Shown: positions 23,946 through 32,818 of the stretch, piece by piece
Position numbering within the stretch: position 1 is the stretch's first letter
Layout of the letters: every line of letters begins with the position of its first letter
From: 2-12-FULL-41-17 sp964562855
GTDB lineage: Bacteria > Patescibacteriota > Microgenomatia > Curtissbacterales > GWA2-41-24
Direction: 5' to 3'
Assembly: GCA_964562855.1 (NCBI GenBank)
Contig: CAZLVB010000003.1
Span: 1 to 56,604 of the forward strand
Length of the DNA: 56,604 nt
The notes under the pieces: model-generated
What the model saw: the letters and a program-made list of their open reading frames with translations, nothing else
The model's database searches: none
Told to the model about the DNA's origin: nothing
Translations under genes and position numbers: made by a program

Positions 23946-26900
23946 AATTTCCTTTTCTTTAACCTTCCCAACACTTTTGGCAAAAACGGCAGGCCTGCTA
24001 ATAAAAACAGGGCCTTTTCCGGAACAACCGCAAACTCGAAATTGTTTGTTTCTCGTAACACGACTCCAATTTGGCTTGTACCAGCTCCTTTTTCGGGTGC
24101 TGAAATATGACCTAAGTGATCTCCAGTACCCGACCAGCCCCAATCATTTTCCGAACCCCAAGAAATTGAAGACTTTGGGCTTGATTTCCAATAAGCTTTT
24201 TCATCTGTATCCTTAATAATACTGGCATAGAGATCGTTGTTTGTGGTGTCCAAAGTTAAAGTGACCGAACTAACATTCGTTTGTCCTGTCCAAGGATTTT
24301 CGTCCAAAGAACAAGCAGGGTCATTACAGTCGACAAAGGTGACATCACCGTCAGTGTCATCAGCATATGCCAGTTTGCAGTCTGCTGCGGCTGCACAGTT
24401 AATTGCCACACTGCCTAAAGAACCAATAGCTGCATCCTCACCAGAAGCACCGACATCGGTATCAATATCATTGATGGTTGGAGCAGAGCAGGAAGCGTCG
24501 TTGCAATCCGCAAAGGTTACGTCGCCGTCTGTGCGGTCATAAAAGGAAACCTTACAATCGTCTGCCGCCGGACAGCTGATTGAGGCCATGGCATCATCGC
24601 CGACATCGGTATCAATATCATTAATGGTGGGAGCAGAGCATGCGGCGTCGTTGCAATCCGCAAAGGTTACGTCATTATCGGTGTCATCAAAATAGACTAC
24701 TTTACAGTCCGTGGCCGTAGGACAGTCAATTGAAGCTTGACCGTTGTTGCCGACATCGGTATCAATATCATTAATTGTTGGAGCAGAGCATGCGGCGTCG
24801 TTGCAATCCGCAAAGGTTACGTCGCCCTCAGCAGAATCAAAATAGGCAATTTTACAATCATCCGCCGCCGGACAGCTGATTGAGGCTTTACCATTGCTTA
24901 GTCCTCCACCGGCATCGGTATCAATATCGGTAATCGTGGGAGCAGAGCATGCGGCGTCGTTGCAATCTACAAAGGTGATGTCGCCGTCAACAGCATCAAA
25001 GTAGACCAGTTTACAATCGTCCGCCGCCGGACAGTCAATTGAAACTGTGGCATTGGTACCGACATCGGTATCAATATCATTAATTGTTGGAGCAGAGCAG
25101 GAAGCGTCGTTGCAGTCGGCAAAAGTAACATCACCATCGGTGTCATCGGCGTAAAAAATTTTGCAGTCTGTGGCTGAAGGACAGTCGATTGAGGCTTTGC
25201 CGGAAGCACCGGCATCAGTATCAATATCGGTTAAAGTTGGCGATGAGCATGCAGCGTCGTTGCAGTCGGCAAAGGTGATATCGCCGTCCGTGCTATCAAA
25301 ATAGGCAATTTTACAATCGTCCGCCGCCGGACAGCTGATTGAGGCCTGAGCGGAAGTACCCGCATCGGTGTCAATATCAGTTGCGGTTGCTGAAGCAAAA
25401 GGAAAACAGTTGGTCACGTCGCAATCAACAAAAGGAATCTGGGGATTGGTATTGCCCGCATAATAAGTAAATTTACAATTGTTTGTACTGGGACATTGAA
25501 TCGCACCTTTTGCCCTTGGTTTAATGTCAAAATCCAGAGTAATTACTGACCCTGAATCACAGGCAGCAGCATCACAGTCAACAAAATATAAGTTTGCTCC
25601 CCCGTTATCATAAACAAATTTACAGTCGGTGACAGAAATACACTGCATTGAGGCGCTGCCTCCTCGAGTACTGGTAAATCCGGCTGTGGAATCAATGGTC
25701 GTTTCTGTCTTGCTGCTGCAGTCAGCCGCGCCGCAGTCGACAAAGACCAGTGAATTGGCCGTTTCGTCATGATAAATAATCTTGCAATCCGCCGCGTCTG
25801 CCGCCGGACACCAAATGTCGTTGGTCACCGCATCTGCCGTCCCCACATTGGCATTAACATCAACCTGCGCAGGAGTAGCACAGGCGCCGTCAGAACAATC
25901 AATAAAGGTTAAGTCCCCGTCAACCGTATCATGGAATACCACCTTGCAGTCGGTGGCCGCCACGGCGCAGGAAATCGAGTTGTATTCTCGTACGTCACCG
26001 GAAGCATTATCATCCAAAGTTGTATCGGCATCAGTTGTCGAGCAGTTGGCCGCCGAACAATCGACAAAATGGACAATATCGACATCATCTTCCCAGTAAA
26101 CTACTTTGCAATCGGTATCTCCGCCGGTACAGTCAATTGAGGCTGTCGGCAAAGTACCTGCAGCCCCAATGTCGGTATTTAAAACAGTTGCAGAGGATGT
26201 TGTACATTCCTGGTTGGCCGAAGTGCAATCCAAAAAAACCTGGTCAGGGCCGGCACTACCGATGTTGTCCCCGTAAACAATCTTGCAGTTATCTGTGGCC
26301 ACACAGTAAATGGCAGGATTGGCAACATCGCCTGCGCCTCCGATGTCGGAATCCAAAACCGTTGGAGTCGGCGGCCCGGAACAAGTCTCATCATCACAAT
26401 CGACAAACACTAAATCCGGTCCTCCTCCTCCGCCAACGTCAATATCGTCCGTATAAACAATCTTGCAGTCTGTTGAGGTGACACAAAACATGTCAATGTC
26501 TGATGCTAAGTCGTGATCCGTGGCACCGGTATCAGGATCGAGCACAGTTTGGGCAAAATCACCAGTGCAGCAGGAATAGAAATTGGTGGCCGTTGTTCCC
26601 GAAACTGTCAAAACCCACAGTGTTGTTCCATCTTCTGTGACCGAATAGACATTATCGGTAACAGAAGCAATTGTTAAATTATTCCTTGTCCATTCATCAA
26701 GAGAAACATCAAATCTGCTACTGGATAAATCCCCATCCTGAAAGATCATGTCAACCAGATTACTGTTTCTCTTGACAACCACCGGCCTGTCTCCTGCCGT
26801 TATCCCAGAACCAAAGGTGATATTGCCCGGCTGAACATCAGTTATAGAGCAAGTACCAGCACCACTAGGAAGATCAGCTATATCGAAAATATCAACTTCT

Positions 26901-29900
26901 GTATCGGTAGAAGTATCAGAATAGGCAACAACAGCACTACTTGTGTCATACGACGCCACTGAAACCATAAAGCTTGAGGAAAGTGTTCCTTGAGAAGCTG
27001 ATGTGCAGAGAGCGCCTAATGTATGGGGAAAGGTGGTTGCATTAACATCAATCAGCCTACCCTCAATAGCATTACTGCTAGTATCGATCCAAAAAACGAT
27101 AGGTCTTAGATTGCTGCCAGAGGCCATAGCCATAGAAGGGTTGAAGTTGTCAGCATCTGTTGTATCTAGATCCTGGGCAGCAGACCAATCTGAAGTTTCA
27201 TCACAGTCTGAGGAAACCAAACATCTTTTCCAAAAGACATCTGAGGCATCATTGTAAACTGCATACCAAGCAGCCCCGCCATTGGCTCCTGCCGCATAGA
27301 GTATCTTTCGCTGCAATCCTCCAAACTGAACTTCTTCTTCCGCAATACCGCCCGATACAATCACTGATGGATCAATGGAAACGGGATAGACTCTTGTTGG
27401 GTCAGCTAACCATTGTTTGGCACTCTCACCCAATGATTTGGTTAGCTTGTGGCCAATATAGTCCTTCTCAAGAGTGATGCTAATATCATTGCTTACCTCT
27501 CCACTTGCATCTTTAGCAAACGGCGCCCCGAATTTAAAAAGTTCCTGGCCATCATCCGAGTAGAAACCAAAAGCCGAAGGATCAGCTGAAACTACCTTAA
27601 CATCGACAGTCTTGACAGATTGTTCAATTGTTAAATTGTTTAATTGTTTAATTGCTGATTGGTTTTTGACAATGAACTCTTCTACTAATAAGTCATTAGT
27701 AATCGAATACTTAAGATCCACACCTTCTATTATTTCTTCATAAACAACCTCTTTGTCACTGTAGATTTTGGATTTTTGGGGATTTACCCTTTGTCCAAAG
27801 ACAGTCTTGGTCTCAAATTCAATCTCGCCCCTCGTAGCCCTTCGGGTCTGAGCCTCAGGGTCGAAGACCTCTGGCGAAGCGGGGTCTCCACTCAGTTTTA
27901 TCCTTACCCTTGGTTCCTGGTGAAAGATAAATTCCGAGTTCTTGCCGCCTTTGGTTGTTTTTTGTATTGCTCTTGGTGTGGTAATTTCCCGGGTTTGGGC
28001 ATTTTTTAGGATTTCTTCTTTGTAGACAGGGTTTTTAGGATCTGTTTCCTGCCTGCCCGCCAAAGCTTTAGCGTCGGCGGGTTTCTGGTTTCCTGTTTCC
28101 TGTTGGCTATTGGCCACGGTCTTAAGTGCAGGCTGTGAGGCATAAGAGGTGGCCGCCGGCATCAAAGATGCAAAGACAGACATCAGAGCGGTAATGCCAA
28201 TTATCACTCCCAACACCGCATTGCCAACCCACCTGATTTGTCTTGGCCTGATTCTAAAATTGCTGCCCTGAAGCGGACGAAGGGCGGAGGCGAAGGCGAA
28301 AGCAGAATTGTTAAATTGTTGAATTGTTACATTGTTAGCTTTGGCGGGGGCGCCGAATATATTACCGAAGAACTTACCGAAACTGGATCTTTCTAAAACA
28401 TCGGTAATGACACCGGTCTTGGGTGTCCTAAACCAGGGACCTTCTTGTGGTTCAATGAAGCCTTTGATCGCAGCATAGGCCTGGAAAGGTACGACAATGT
28501 AGGAGAGGGCAATGAAAGAGAAGATACCCAAGTAATCGCGTTCCTCACTTTCCTCTAAGAATAGTCCGATGATATTCATAAGAGGCAGGGAGAGGAGATT
28601 GGTAAAGACAAGACTCCAGCCAAAGGCAGAAGTCCAGAAGGGTAAGGGAGAATGAAATATAGTCTCTGAAATAAACCAGCTTAAGGTCCCCACCACAAAG
28701 AAGGCTGCCTGCAGGTAATAGGGGGCAAGGTAGACGAACTCAAGTTTTTCAGCTAAAGACAATCTACTCGGTATCCACACCTTCTGCTGATTTTGTGGCT
28801 CTTCTTGTGAATTTCTAATTGACCTAATTTGGAATTTGGGATTTGGGAATTGATTAGAATAATTAGAGTAATTAGAATAATTAGAAATTTGGGATGCTTC
28901 CCCCCATCTGCCAAACAGCATTCTTGAAAGCATCACCTTGATATTGAAGGAAGCGCCTTCTGCCCAGCGCATACGTTGGCGGATTAGTCTTTTAATGGTA
29001 GAGACCGCCTCTGCCGGTGCCTGGATATACGGAATAAAGGAAACCTTGTAGCCTGCTTCATAAAGCCTTAGGGTCAATTCAAAGTCTTCGGTAATGCTCT
29101 TGCCCCAGCCAAACTTCCTTAGAATATCGGCACGTATGGCATAGACACTGCCGGCAATCTGCTTTAAGCCTCCGTAGATTTCCTCACTTGACCTTTCAAT
29201 GACGTAGGAGCCCGCGTATTCCGTCCTGACACCACGGGTTACCCAGGTCTGTGACTTGTTAAGTACGTGCCACTGGTAGCCTTGAATTGCAGCAATATTA
29301 TTTGAGGTATTAGGTGTTAGGGTATAAGGTTTAGATTTATCACTATCCCCTAAACCCTGATCCCTAAACCCTCCTAGAGCCTGAAACGCTTTCACAAACT
29401 GCTCTATGGTGTCCGGATAGGGTACGAAGTCGGCATCAAAAACGACTACATAGTCTGCTGCCGGGTCTGTTACTTCCAGAGCTTTTTGCAATGCACCTCC
29501 TTTAAAACCGGAACGGGAGGTACGGTGAATAAGTTTAACTGTGGGACCATTCGACCTTTTAAAGACGAACATCTCCATCTGTTCCGATACGGGATCGGAA
29601 CTCTTTGACACCACTGACCAGCCACCGGCAACCAGGGTCTCTTTTGCAATCTGTGTCGTTTCATCTGTTGAGTCGTCGACAATGATCAGTTCGTAGTTTG
29701 CCCTTCGACTTCGCTCAGGGTCTGCGACCTCTGACTTTCCACTTTGACTCCAGACTTGATTTGTACATGCTTTGATTAATCTCTCAATAACATTTTTTTC
29801 GTTGTAGGCGGCAACATGAATTGAAACGAAAGGCTTCTTACTAAGTGTGATTTTTTCGAAATTTAGACGAAGTGGATTGATTGTCCTGACGTTGTTATTT

Positions 29901-30874
29901 GCGTTTGCAAATGGAATATGTTGCCAAAATTTATTGATGACTTCCGCAAGTTTATTTGTCACTTTCGGCACATGAGTGCCAGAAGGTTGGCTGTTGGCCA
30001 TTTTTAGGACCATGACCGCGGAAAGATAATACTTCAGACTGTAAAGGAAGAAAATAACACCTAAGCTTAGGGAGATGGTTGAGAAAAACAGACCAACCTG
30101 GGAGATGCCGGGAGGTGCAAAAATTAAAAGTTTAATCCAGAAGAAGAAAATTAACAGGGGAACAAAGGAGGTAAGTAAGGCGATTATACCCTTTCCGGGA
30201 TTTTGCCTTAACAGTTTGGGGATTGTGGTAAACGGGGCGATAATCTGCCTTAGCCGGTAAACAGGAATTTGCGGTTCGTAAAGCGGCGAAACTTTTGTAC
30301 CGGGAGTAGTGATGTATCCTTGGGCAAAAATTTCGCGGCTTTGGTGCATGCTCAAACCTTTTCTTTCCAGCAAATTTTGAATACCGTGATGGCCAAGATT
30401 GAGGGTTTTGGCAAGCGTGTGGACTGAAAATTCCGGGTGCCGGGAAACAGTAGCAAGGATCAACTCTCGGGTTTCTCCGGGAAGGTATCTGTAGTGGTCT
30501 TCCCCTTTGGGCCGCATTTCATACAATCCGGCTTCGCCGTTTTTTTGATAGTTTTTCAGCCAAGCGTATAAAGACTTGCGGCTGATATTGAATTTTTTGC
30601 AAATTTCAACTGCGGTATCTTCCTTTGCCAGGTATTTGTTGACTATAAGTAATTTATCTTTGGGGTGGACAGATTTGTGGCTAAAATTTTTCTTAAAACG
30701 GTGGTCTGCCAGCTTATACAAGGCTAAATTTGGTTTGGTGGAATTGTATTTTTTAAGCCATTGATAGAAGGTTTTTCGGGAAATTTTAGCTTCGCGGCAA
30801 AGTTTTGCGACCTTTTCCCCGGCCTTGGCCCTATATATTAAGGAAAGCTTATCGCGGGCGGGGGCAGGCCTCAT
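23942..30874 (-). CDS. Giant fusion: HTH modules + membrane GT2 + Cys-rich repeat ectodomain + sorting signal (locus 1)
   Basis: One 2310-aa frame. Residues 1-180: transposase-like HTHs (KVAKLCREAKISRKTFYQWL; AVEICKKFNISRKSLYAWL) and a winged helix (HHGIQNLLERKGL). Two helices (230-290). GT2 domain 348-640 with VDDST (399-403), FDADF (479-483), TED (595-597) and QRMRW (633-637), as in cellulose/hyaluronan synthases. More helices to about 803, then GPWFRTPKTG. A further helix (885-905) leads outside. There a beta domain (VVYEEIIEGVDLKYSITN) precedes 14 four-Cys repeats of about 44 residues. The end is VPEKALFLLAGLPFLP then GRLKKRKL, like an exosortase signal. Several repeats are read in frame. 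Role inferred: a surface glycan synthase that is itself a sorted surface protein. Confidence 0.8.
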   Translation of the reverse strand: MRPAPARDKLSLIYRAKAGEKVAKLCREAKISRKTFYQWLKKYNSTKPNLALYKLADHRFKKNFSHKSVHPKDKLLIVNKYLAKEDTAVEICKKFNISRKSLYAWLKNYQKNGEAGLYEMRPKGEDHYRYLPGETRELILATVSRHPEFSVHTLAKTLNLGHHGIQNLLERKGLSMHQSREIFAQGYITTPGTKVSPLYEPQIPVYRLRQIIAPFTTIPKLLRQNPGKGIIALLTSFVPLLIFFFWIKLLIFAPPGISQVGLFFSTISLSLGVIFFLYSLKYYLSAVMVLKMANSQPSGTHVPKVTNKLAEVINKFWQHIPFANANNNVRTINPLRLNFEKITLSKKPFVSIHVAAYNEKNVIERLIKACTNQVWSQSGKSEVADPERSRRANYELIIVDDSTDETTQIAKETLVAGGWSVVSKSSDPVSEQMEMFVFKRSNGPTVKLIHRTSRSGFKGGALQKALEVTDPAADYVVVFDADFVPYPDTIEQFVKAFQALGGFRDQGLGDSDKSKPYTLTPNTSNNIAAIQGYQWHVLNKSQTWVTRGVRTEYAGSYVIERSSEEIYGGLKQIAGSVYAIRADILRKFGWGKSITEDFELTLRLYEAGYKVSFIPYIQAPAEAVSTIKRLIRQRMRWAEGASFNIKVMLSRMLFGRWGEASQISNYSNYSNYSNQFPNPKFQIRSIRNSQEEPQNQQKVWIPSRLSLAEKLEFVYLAPYYLQAAFFVVGTLSWFISETIFHSPLPFWTSAFGWSLVFTNLLSLPLMNIIGLFLEESEERDYLGIFSFIALSYIVVPFQAYAAIKGFIEPQEGPWFRTPKTGVITDVLERSSFGKFFGNIFGAPAKANNVTIQQFNNSAFAFASALRPLQGSNFRIRPRQIRWVGNAVLGVIIGITALMSVFASLMPAATSYASQPALKTVANSQQETGNQKPADAKALAGRQETDPKNPVYKEEILKNAQTREITTPRAIQKTTKGGKNSEFIFHQEPRVRIKLSGDPASPEVFDPEAQTRRATRGEIEFETKTVFGQRVNPQKSKIYSDKEVVYEEIIEGVDLKYSITNDLLVEEFIVKNQSAIKQLNNLTIEQSVKTVDVKVVSADPSAFGFYSDDGQELFKFGAPFAKDASGEVSNDISITLEKDYIGHKLTKSLGESAKQWLADPTRVYPVSIDPSVIVSGGIAEEEVQFGGLQRKILYAAGANGGAAWYAVYNDASDVFWKRCLVSSDCDETSDWSAAQDLDTTDADNFNPSMAMASGSNLRPIVFWIDTSSNAIEGRLIDVNATTFPHTLGALCTSASQGTLSSSFMVSVASYDTSSAVVAYSDTSTDTEVDIFDIADLPSGAGTCSITDVQPGNITFGSGITAGDRPVVVKRNSNLVDMIFQDGDLSSSRFDVSLDEWTRNNLTIASVTDNVYSVTEDGTTLWVLTVSGTTATNFYSCCTGDFAQTVLDPDTGATDHDLASDIDMFCVTSTDCKIVYTDDIDVGGGGGPDLVFVDCDDETCSGPPTPTVLDSDIGGAGDVANPAIYCVATDNCKIVYGDNIGSAGPDQVFLDCTSANQECTTSSATVLNTDIGAAGTLPTASIDCTGGDTDCKVVYWEDDVDIVHFVDCSAANCSTTDADTTLDDNASGDVREYNSISCAVAATDCKVVFHDTVDGDLTFIDCSDGACATPAQVDVNANVGTADAVTNDIWCPAADAADCKIIYHDETANSLVFVDCGAADCSSKTETTIDSTAGFTSTRGGSASMQCISVTDCKFVYDNGGANLYFVDCDAAACDSGSVITLDFDIKPRAKGAIQCPSTNNCKFTYYAGNTNPQIPFVDCDVTNCFPFASATATDIDTDAGTSAQASISCPAADDCKIAYFDSTDGDITFADCNDAACSSPTLTDIDTDAGASGKASIDCPSATDCKIFYADDTDGDVTFADCNDASCSAPTINDIDTDVGTNATVSIDCPAADDCKLVYFDAVDGDITFVDCNDAACSAPTITDIDTDAGGGLSNGKASISCPAADDCKIAYFDSAEGDVTFADCNDAACSAPTINDIDTDVGNNGQASIDCPTATDCKVVYFDDTDNDVTFADCNDAACSAPTINDIDTDVGDDAMASISCPAADDCKVSFYDRTDGDVTFADCNDASCSAPTINDIDTDVGASGEDAAIGSLGSVAINCAAAADCKLAYADDTDGDVTFVDCNDPACSLDENPWTGQTNVSSVTLTLDTTNNDLYASIIKDTDEKAYWKSSPKSSISWGSENDWGWSGTGDHLGHISAPEKGAGTSQIGVVLRETNNFEFAVVPEKALFLLAGLPFLPKVLGRLKKRKL
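24300..26520 (-). repeat. Fourteen tandem coding repeats of the ectodomain
   Basis: Each unit of about 130 bp encodes a pattern like SCPAADDCKIAYFD...GDITFADCNDAACS...DIDTDAG with four Cys. The sequence resembles the YYDATNGDLKYA-type beta-propeller blade with added cysteines. Fourteen units would make two seven-bladed propellers. The nearly identical 3' units suggest recent unit duplication. Confidence 0.8.
27826..27889. repeat. GC-rich palindromic repeat read in frame (ectodomain, locus 1)
   Basis: Contains CCCTTCGGGTCTGAG, CTCAGGGTCGAAGACC and a GGCGAAGC element. It encodes GDPASPEVFDPEAQTRRATR, which has no place in the surrounding beta domain. Confidence 0.65.
28811..28892. repeat. AT-rich repeat read in frame in the GT2 region
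   Basis: AATTAGAGTAATTAGAATAATTAG units on the plus strand, encoding NYSNYSNYSN and QFPNPKFQIR on the minus strand. Same family as the intergenic repeats at 17281-17372 and 18239-18390. Confidence 0.75.
29581..29601. repeat. REP palindrome read in frame in the GT2 domain
   Basis: GTTCCGAT-ACGGG-ATCGGAAC: perfect 8-bp arms and the same ACGGG loop as the REPs around the RAYT gene. It encodes SSDPVSEQ between two GT2 strands. Confidence 0.8.
29698..29735. repeat. CCCTTCGAC/CTCAGGG repeat read in frame in the GT2 domain
   Basis: CCCTTCGACTTCGCTCAGGG on the plus strand. It encodes ADPERSRRA inserted directly before the YELIIVDDS strand of the glycosyltransferase. Confidence 0.75.
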
Positions 30875-30880
30875 ACTTAA

Positions 30881-30909
30881 GTGTTACCAATATTGGGTAC
30901 TGAAGTCAA
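30881..30909 (-). promoter_or_regulatory. Promoter of giant locus 1 with internal palindrome
   Basis: Minus strand: TTGACT (30909-30904), 17-nt spacer, TAACAC (30886-30881), six bases to ATG 30874. The spacer holds CCAATATTGG (30887-30896), a perfect 10-bp palindrome, and AGTACCC. The promoter of locus 2 has the same CAGTACCC at the same place. Confidence 0.6.
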
Positions 30910-31220
30910 ATTGTTATCGGACATAAAAATAATAAAACCTATAAAATATTTATGAAGCTAATTAGACAATATTCGTAATGTTTCTATAGGTTGATTTTAA
31001 AAAAACTAGAGGCCAACTCTCATATACTATGGGTAAAACCATTTTTGAGTATAAATGTTTACTATTTTTGGTGTTGGAACGGGCTTTTTTGCCAATATAT
31101 CGTGCCTGGCAGCTGTCGCTTTTAGTGCTAATTGAGGCTGCTTCATAGCTATTTATGCCTAAAAGGCGTCTGGTGGGCGATAAGAGGCGAATAGCTTCGA
31201 TTTGGCAAAAATATTCAAAA

Positions 31221-31398
31221 ATGCGCCGGTAGCGGTAATTATTTTATCAATCTAAAAAAAATGGAAAAGTGATTAAGCAAAAAATAAGGTTTTAAAAATA
31301 GCGCTAGAAATTAAAAAATTGATCGAAAAATAGAGTTGTTATCTAAAAATATAGATAAATATAAAATGTGGCTAAATGATATAAATTCATATCTATTG
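31221..31398. repeat. Long direct repeat, copy 1
   Basis: Begins ATGCGCC, contains AAAATGGAAAAG, GAAATTAAAAAATTGA and AAAAATATAGATAA, and ends ATATCTATTG at the assembly gap. It is collinear with copy 2. Confidence 0.75.
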
Positions 31399-31408
31399 NN
31401 NNNNNNNN
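31399..31408. other. Assembly gap (10 Ns)
   Basis: A run of ten Ns directly at the end of direct-repeat copy 1, so further repeat copies may be missing. Confidence 0.95.
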
Positions 31409-31443
31409 GTAATTGATATTTACCATGCACAAAATATAAAAAC

Positions 31444-31661
31444 ATGCGCCGTTTGTCCTAATTAGTTTATCAAGCCAAAAAAATGGAAAAGAGATTAATA
31501 TTCTTGCGAAAATAATTTTTGGTACCGACTTTCTAGAAAAAGCAAATAGTAGGATTTAAAATGGCGCCGGAAATTAAAAAATTGACGGAAAAATAGAGCT
31601 GTTATATAAAAATATAGATAATTATAAAAAGCATTTAAACGATATAGATTTATATCTATTG
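31444..31661. repeat. Long direct repeat, copy 2
   Basis: Same order of motifs as copy 1, diverged, with about 45 extra bases (around 31500-31550). Confidence 0.75.
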
Positions 31662-32210
31662 ATTACCTCATCGATTTAAAACCTGAAAATTCTCCAAAAT
31701 TTTCACAAAAAGCGGAAAATCAGAAATTTTAAAAAACCAGCAACTTTTGGTCTAATCGTGAAATGTTTTCGAAAATATCATGAAAATACTTTAGTTATTC
31801 CCGTTCTCATGTCATCCCCGGACTTGATCCGAGGATCTGGATTCTGGATTCTCACTTTTCCGCCAGAGGCGGACCCGCCTTTGGCGTGCGTGAGAATGAC
31901 AATTGTTGTGATCGAATCCGTGCTCGAGATGTTGTCTATAGCATATTCAAACCAATATGTTCATATCTGTCAATTACCGGTTGGGACTGCTACATGCTAT
32001 ATATTAGGTATTTGGCCTATTGCAGTGGGATTAATTTGCTTTAATTTTGCCACTTTATTTTTGTTGGTAAATGGTGTTTAATACTGACTGCTTCTGCCTG
32101 TAAAACTGCCAGGTTGGTCTTCGATTCCGAGGTCGCTCAGACTCGAGGGGCAGGCAGGTCCTTCTTGCGATTGAAGCTAAATTCACAAAAAGCTGCCTGG
32201 AAAGGGCTTT

Positions 32211-32318
32211 ATGCTTCTTTATTGGGGAATGTTCAGCGTGGGGTTCACGCTTGGCGCCATAATTTCTTATGTTACTTTGGCTCCAAAAAGGCCGGAGGAA
32301 GACCTGGAATATCTCTAA
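32211..32318 (+). CDS. Possible 35-aa single-helix membrane protein
   Basis: Reads MLLYWGMFSVGFTLGAIISY then VTLAPKRPEEDLEYL. It has one hydrophobic helix and a charged tail, which looks more protein-like than chance. No ribosome binding site or promoter is clear, and no homolog is known to me. It is given at low confidence. Confidence 0.3.
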   Translation: MLLYWGMFSVGFTLGAIISYVTLAPKRPEEDLEYL

Positions 32319-32781
32319 ACTGGATACATTAAGATATAAATTGATAATATCTGATATATATATCTGAAGCAGTTTCGACCTGTTCTTCCGTGGAAATTTT
32401 GCAATCAATTTTGTGAAAAATTATTACTCTTTTGTTTGGCAGGCCATGCCGGAAATGTAAAGTCAGCTGAATCCGAGGCCGTACTTAGCCTTGTTTTGAG
32501 GCTAGTTAAATTCGAGCCTTTTATTGCCGTTTTAAAGCCTTTTTGAGGCTAACTATGCCCGGTAGATCAGCCTTAAAATTGGCCTCGTAAGCTTCACCTT
32601 TGGCTCTTCCGGCTTTTTTGTGACCCTTGACTCATCTATATTTAGCCTCAAATCAGCTATATCTAGACCTGTAGTCTCACGTTAATATTTCCTATAGTAA
32701 TTCAATCTAAAGTCCTATAACGGGAAGTTAGCTTCAAAAATCAGCCATAAATTGCCAAATTTGGCTTATCTTATAGCCATC

Positions 32782-32811
32782 TTGACAAACAGTACCCATG
32801 ATATCTAACAT
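32782..32811 (+). promoter_or_regulatory. Promoter of giant locus 2, leaderless spacing
   Basis: TTGACA (32782-32787), 18-nt spacer, TAACAT (32806-32811), seven bases to ATG 32819. It shares CAGTACCC (32790-32797) and the TAACA -10 box with locus 1. The ATG at 32798 lies inside the promoter spacer and cannot be the start. Confidence 0.6.
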
Positions 32812-32818
32812 AATATTA

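Larger units (their letters stand above)
30910..32781. other. AT-rich gene-poor region between the two giant loci
   Basis: About 1.9 kb with no convincing large gene. It holds a two-copy direct repeat (31221-31398 and 31444-31661), a 10-N assembly gap (31399-31408), a palindromic repeat at about 31805-31905 related to the insert in folC, one possible small ORF (32211-32318), and, near each end, short sequences rich in AGCC/GGCT motifs. The length and low coding content are unusual for a compact CPR genome. Confidence 0.6.

Noticed and set aside
23946..24143. N-terminal extension of the 267-aa protein up to 24143
   Set aside because: That part lies wholly inside the giant gene on the same strand in another frame; the ATGA overlap at 23942-23945 gives a clear coupled start followed at once by a membrane helix.
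24300..26520. Regular direct repeats of about 130 bp that could suggest a CRISPR array
   Set aside because: The units are open in one frame across the whole stretch, encode a conserved four-Cys pattern, and are far too long for CRISPR repeats and spacers.
31758..32408. Open frames of 107 and 117 codons on opposite strands between the giant loci
   Set aside because: They run through a palindromic genomic repeat, overlap each other, and show no consistent protein-like features apart from one possible helix near 32000-32080.
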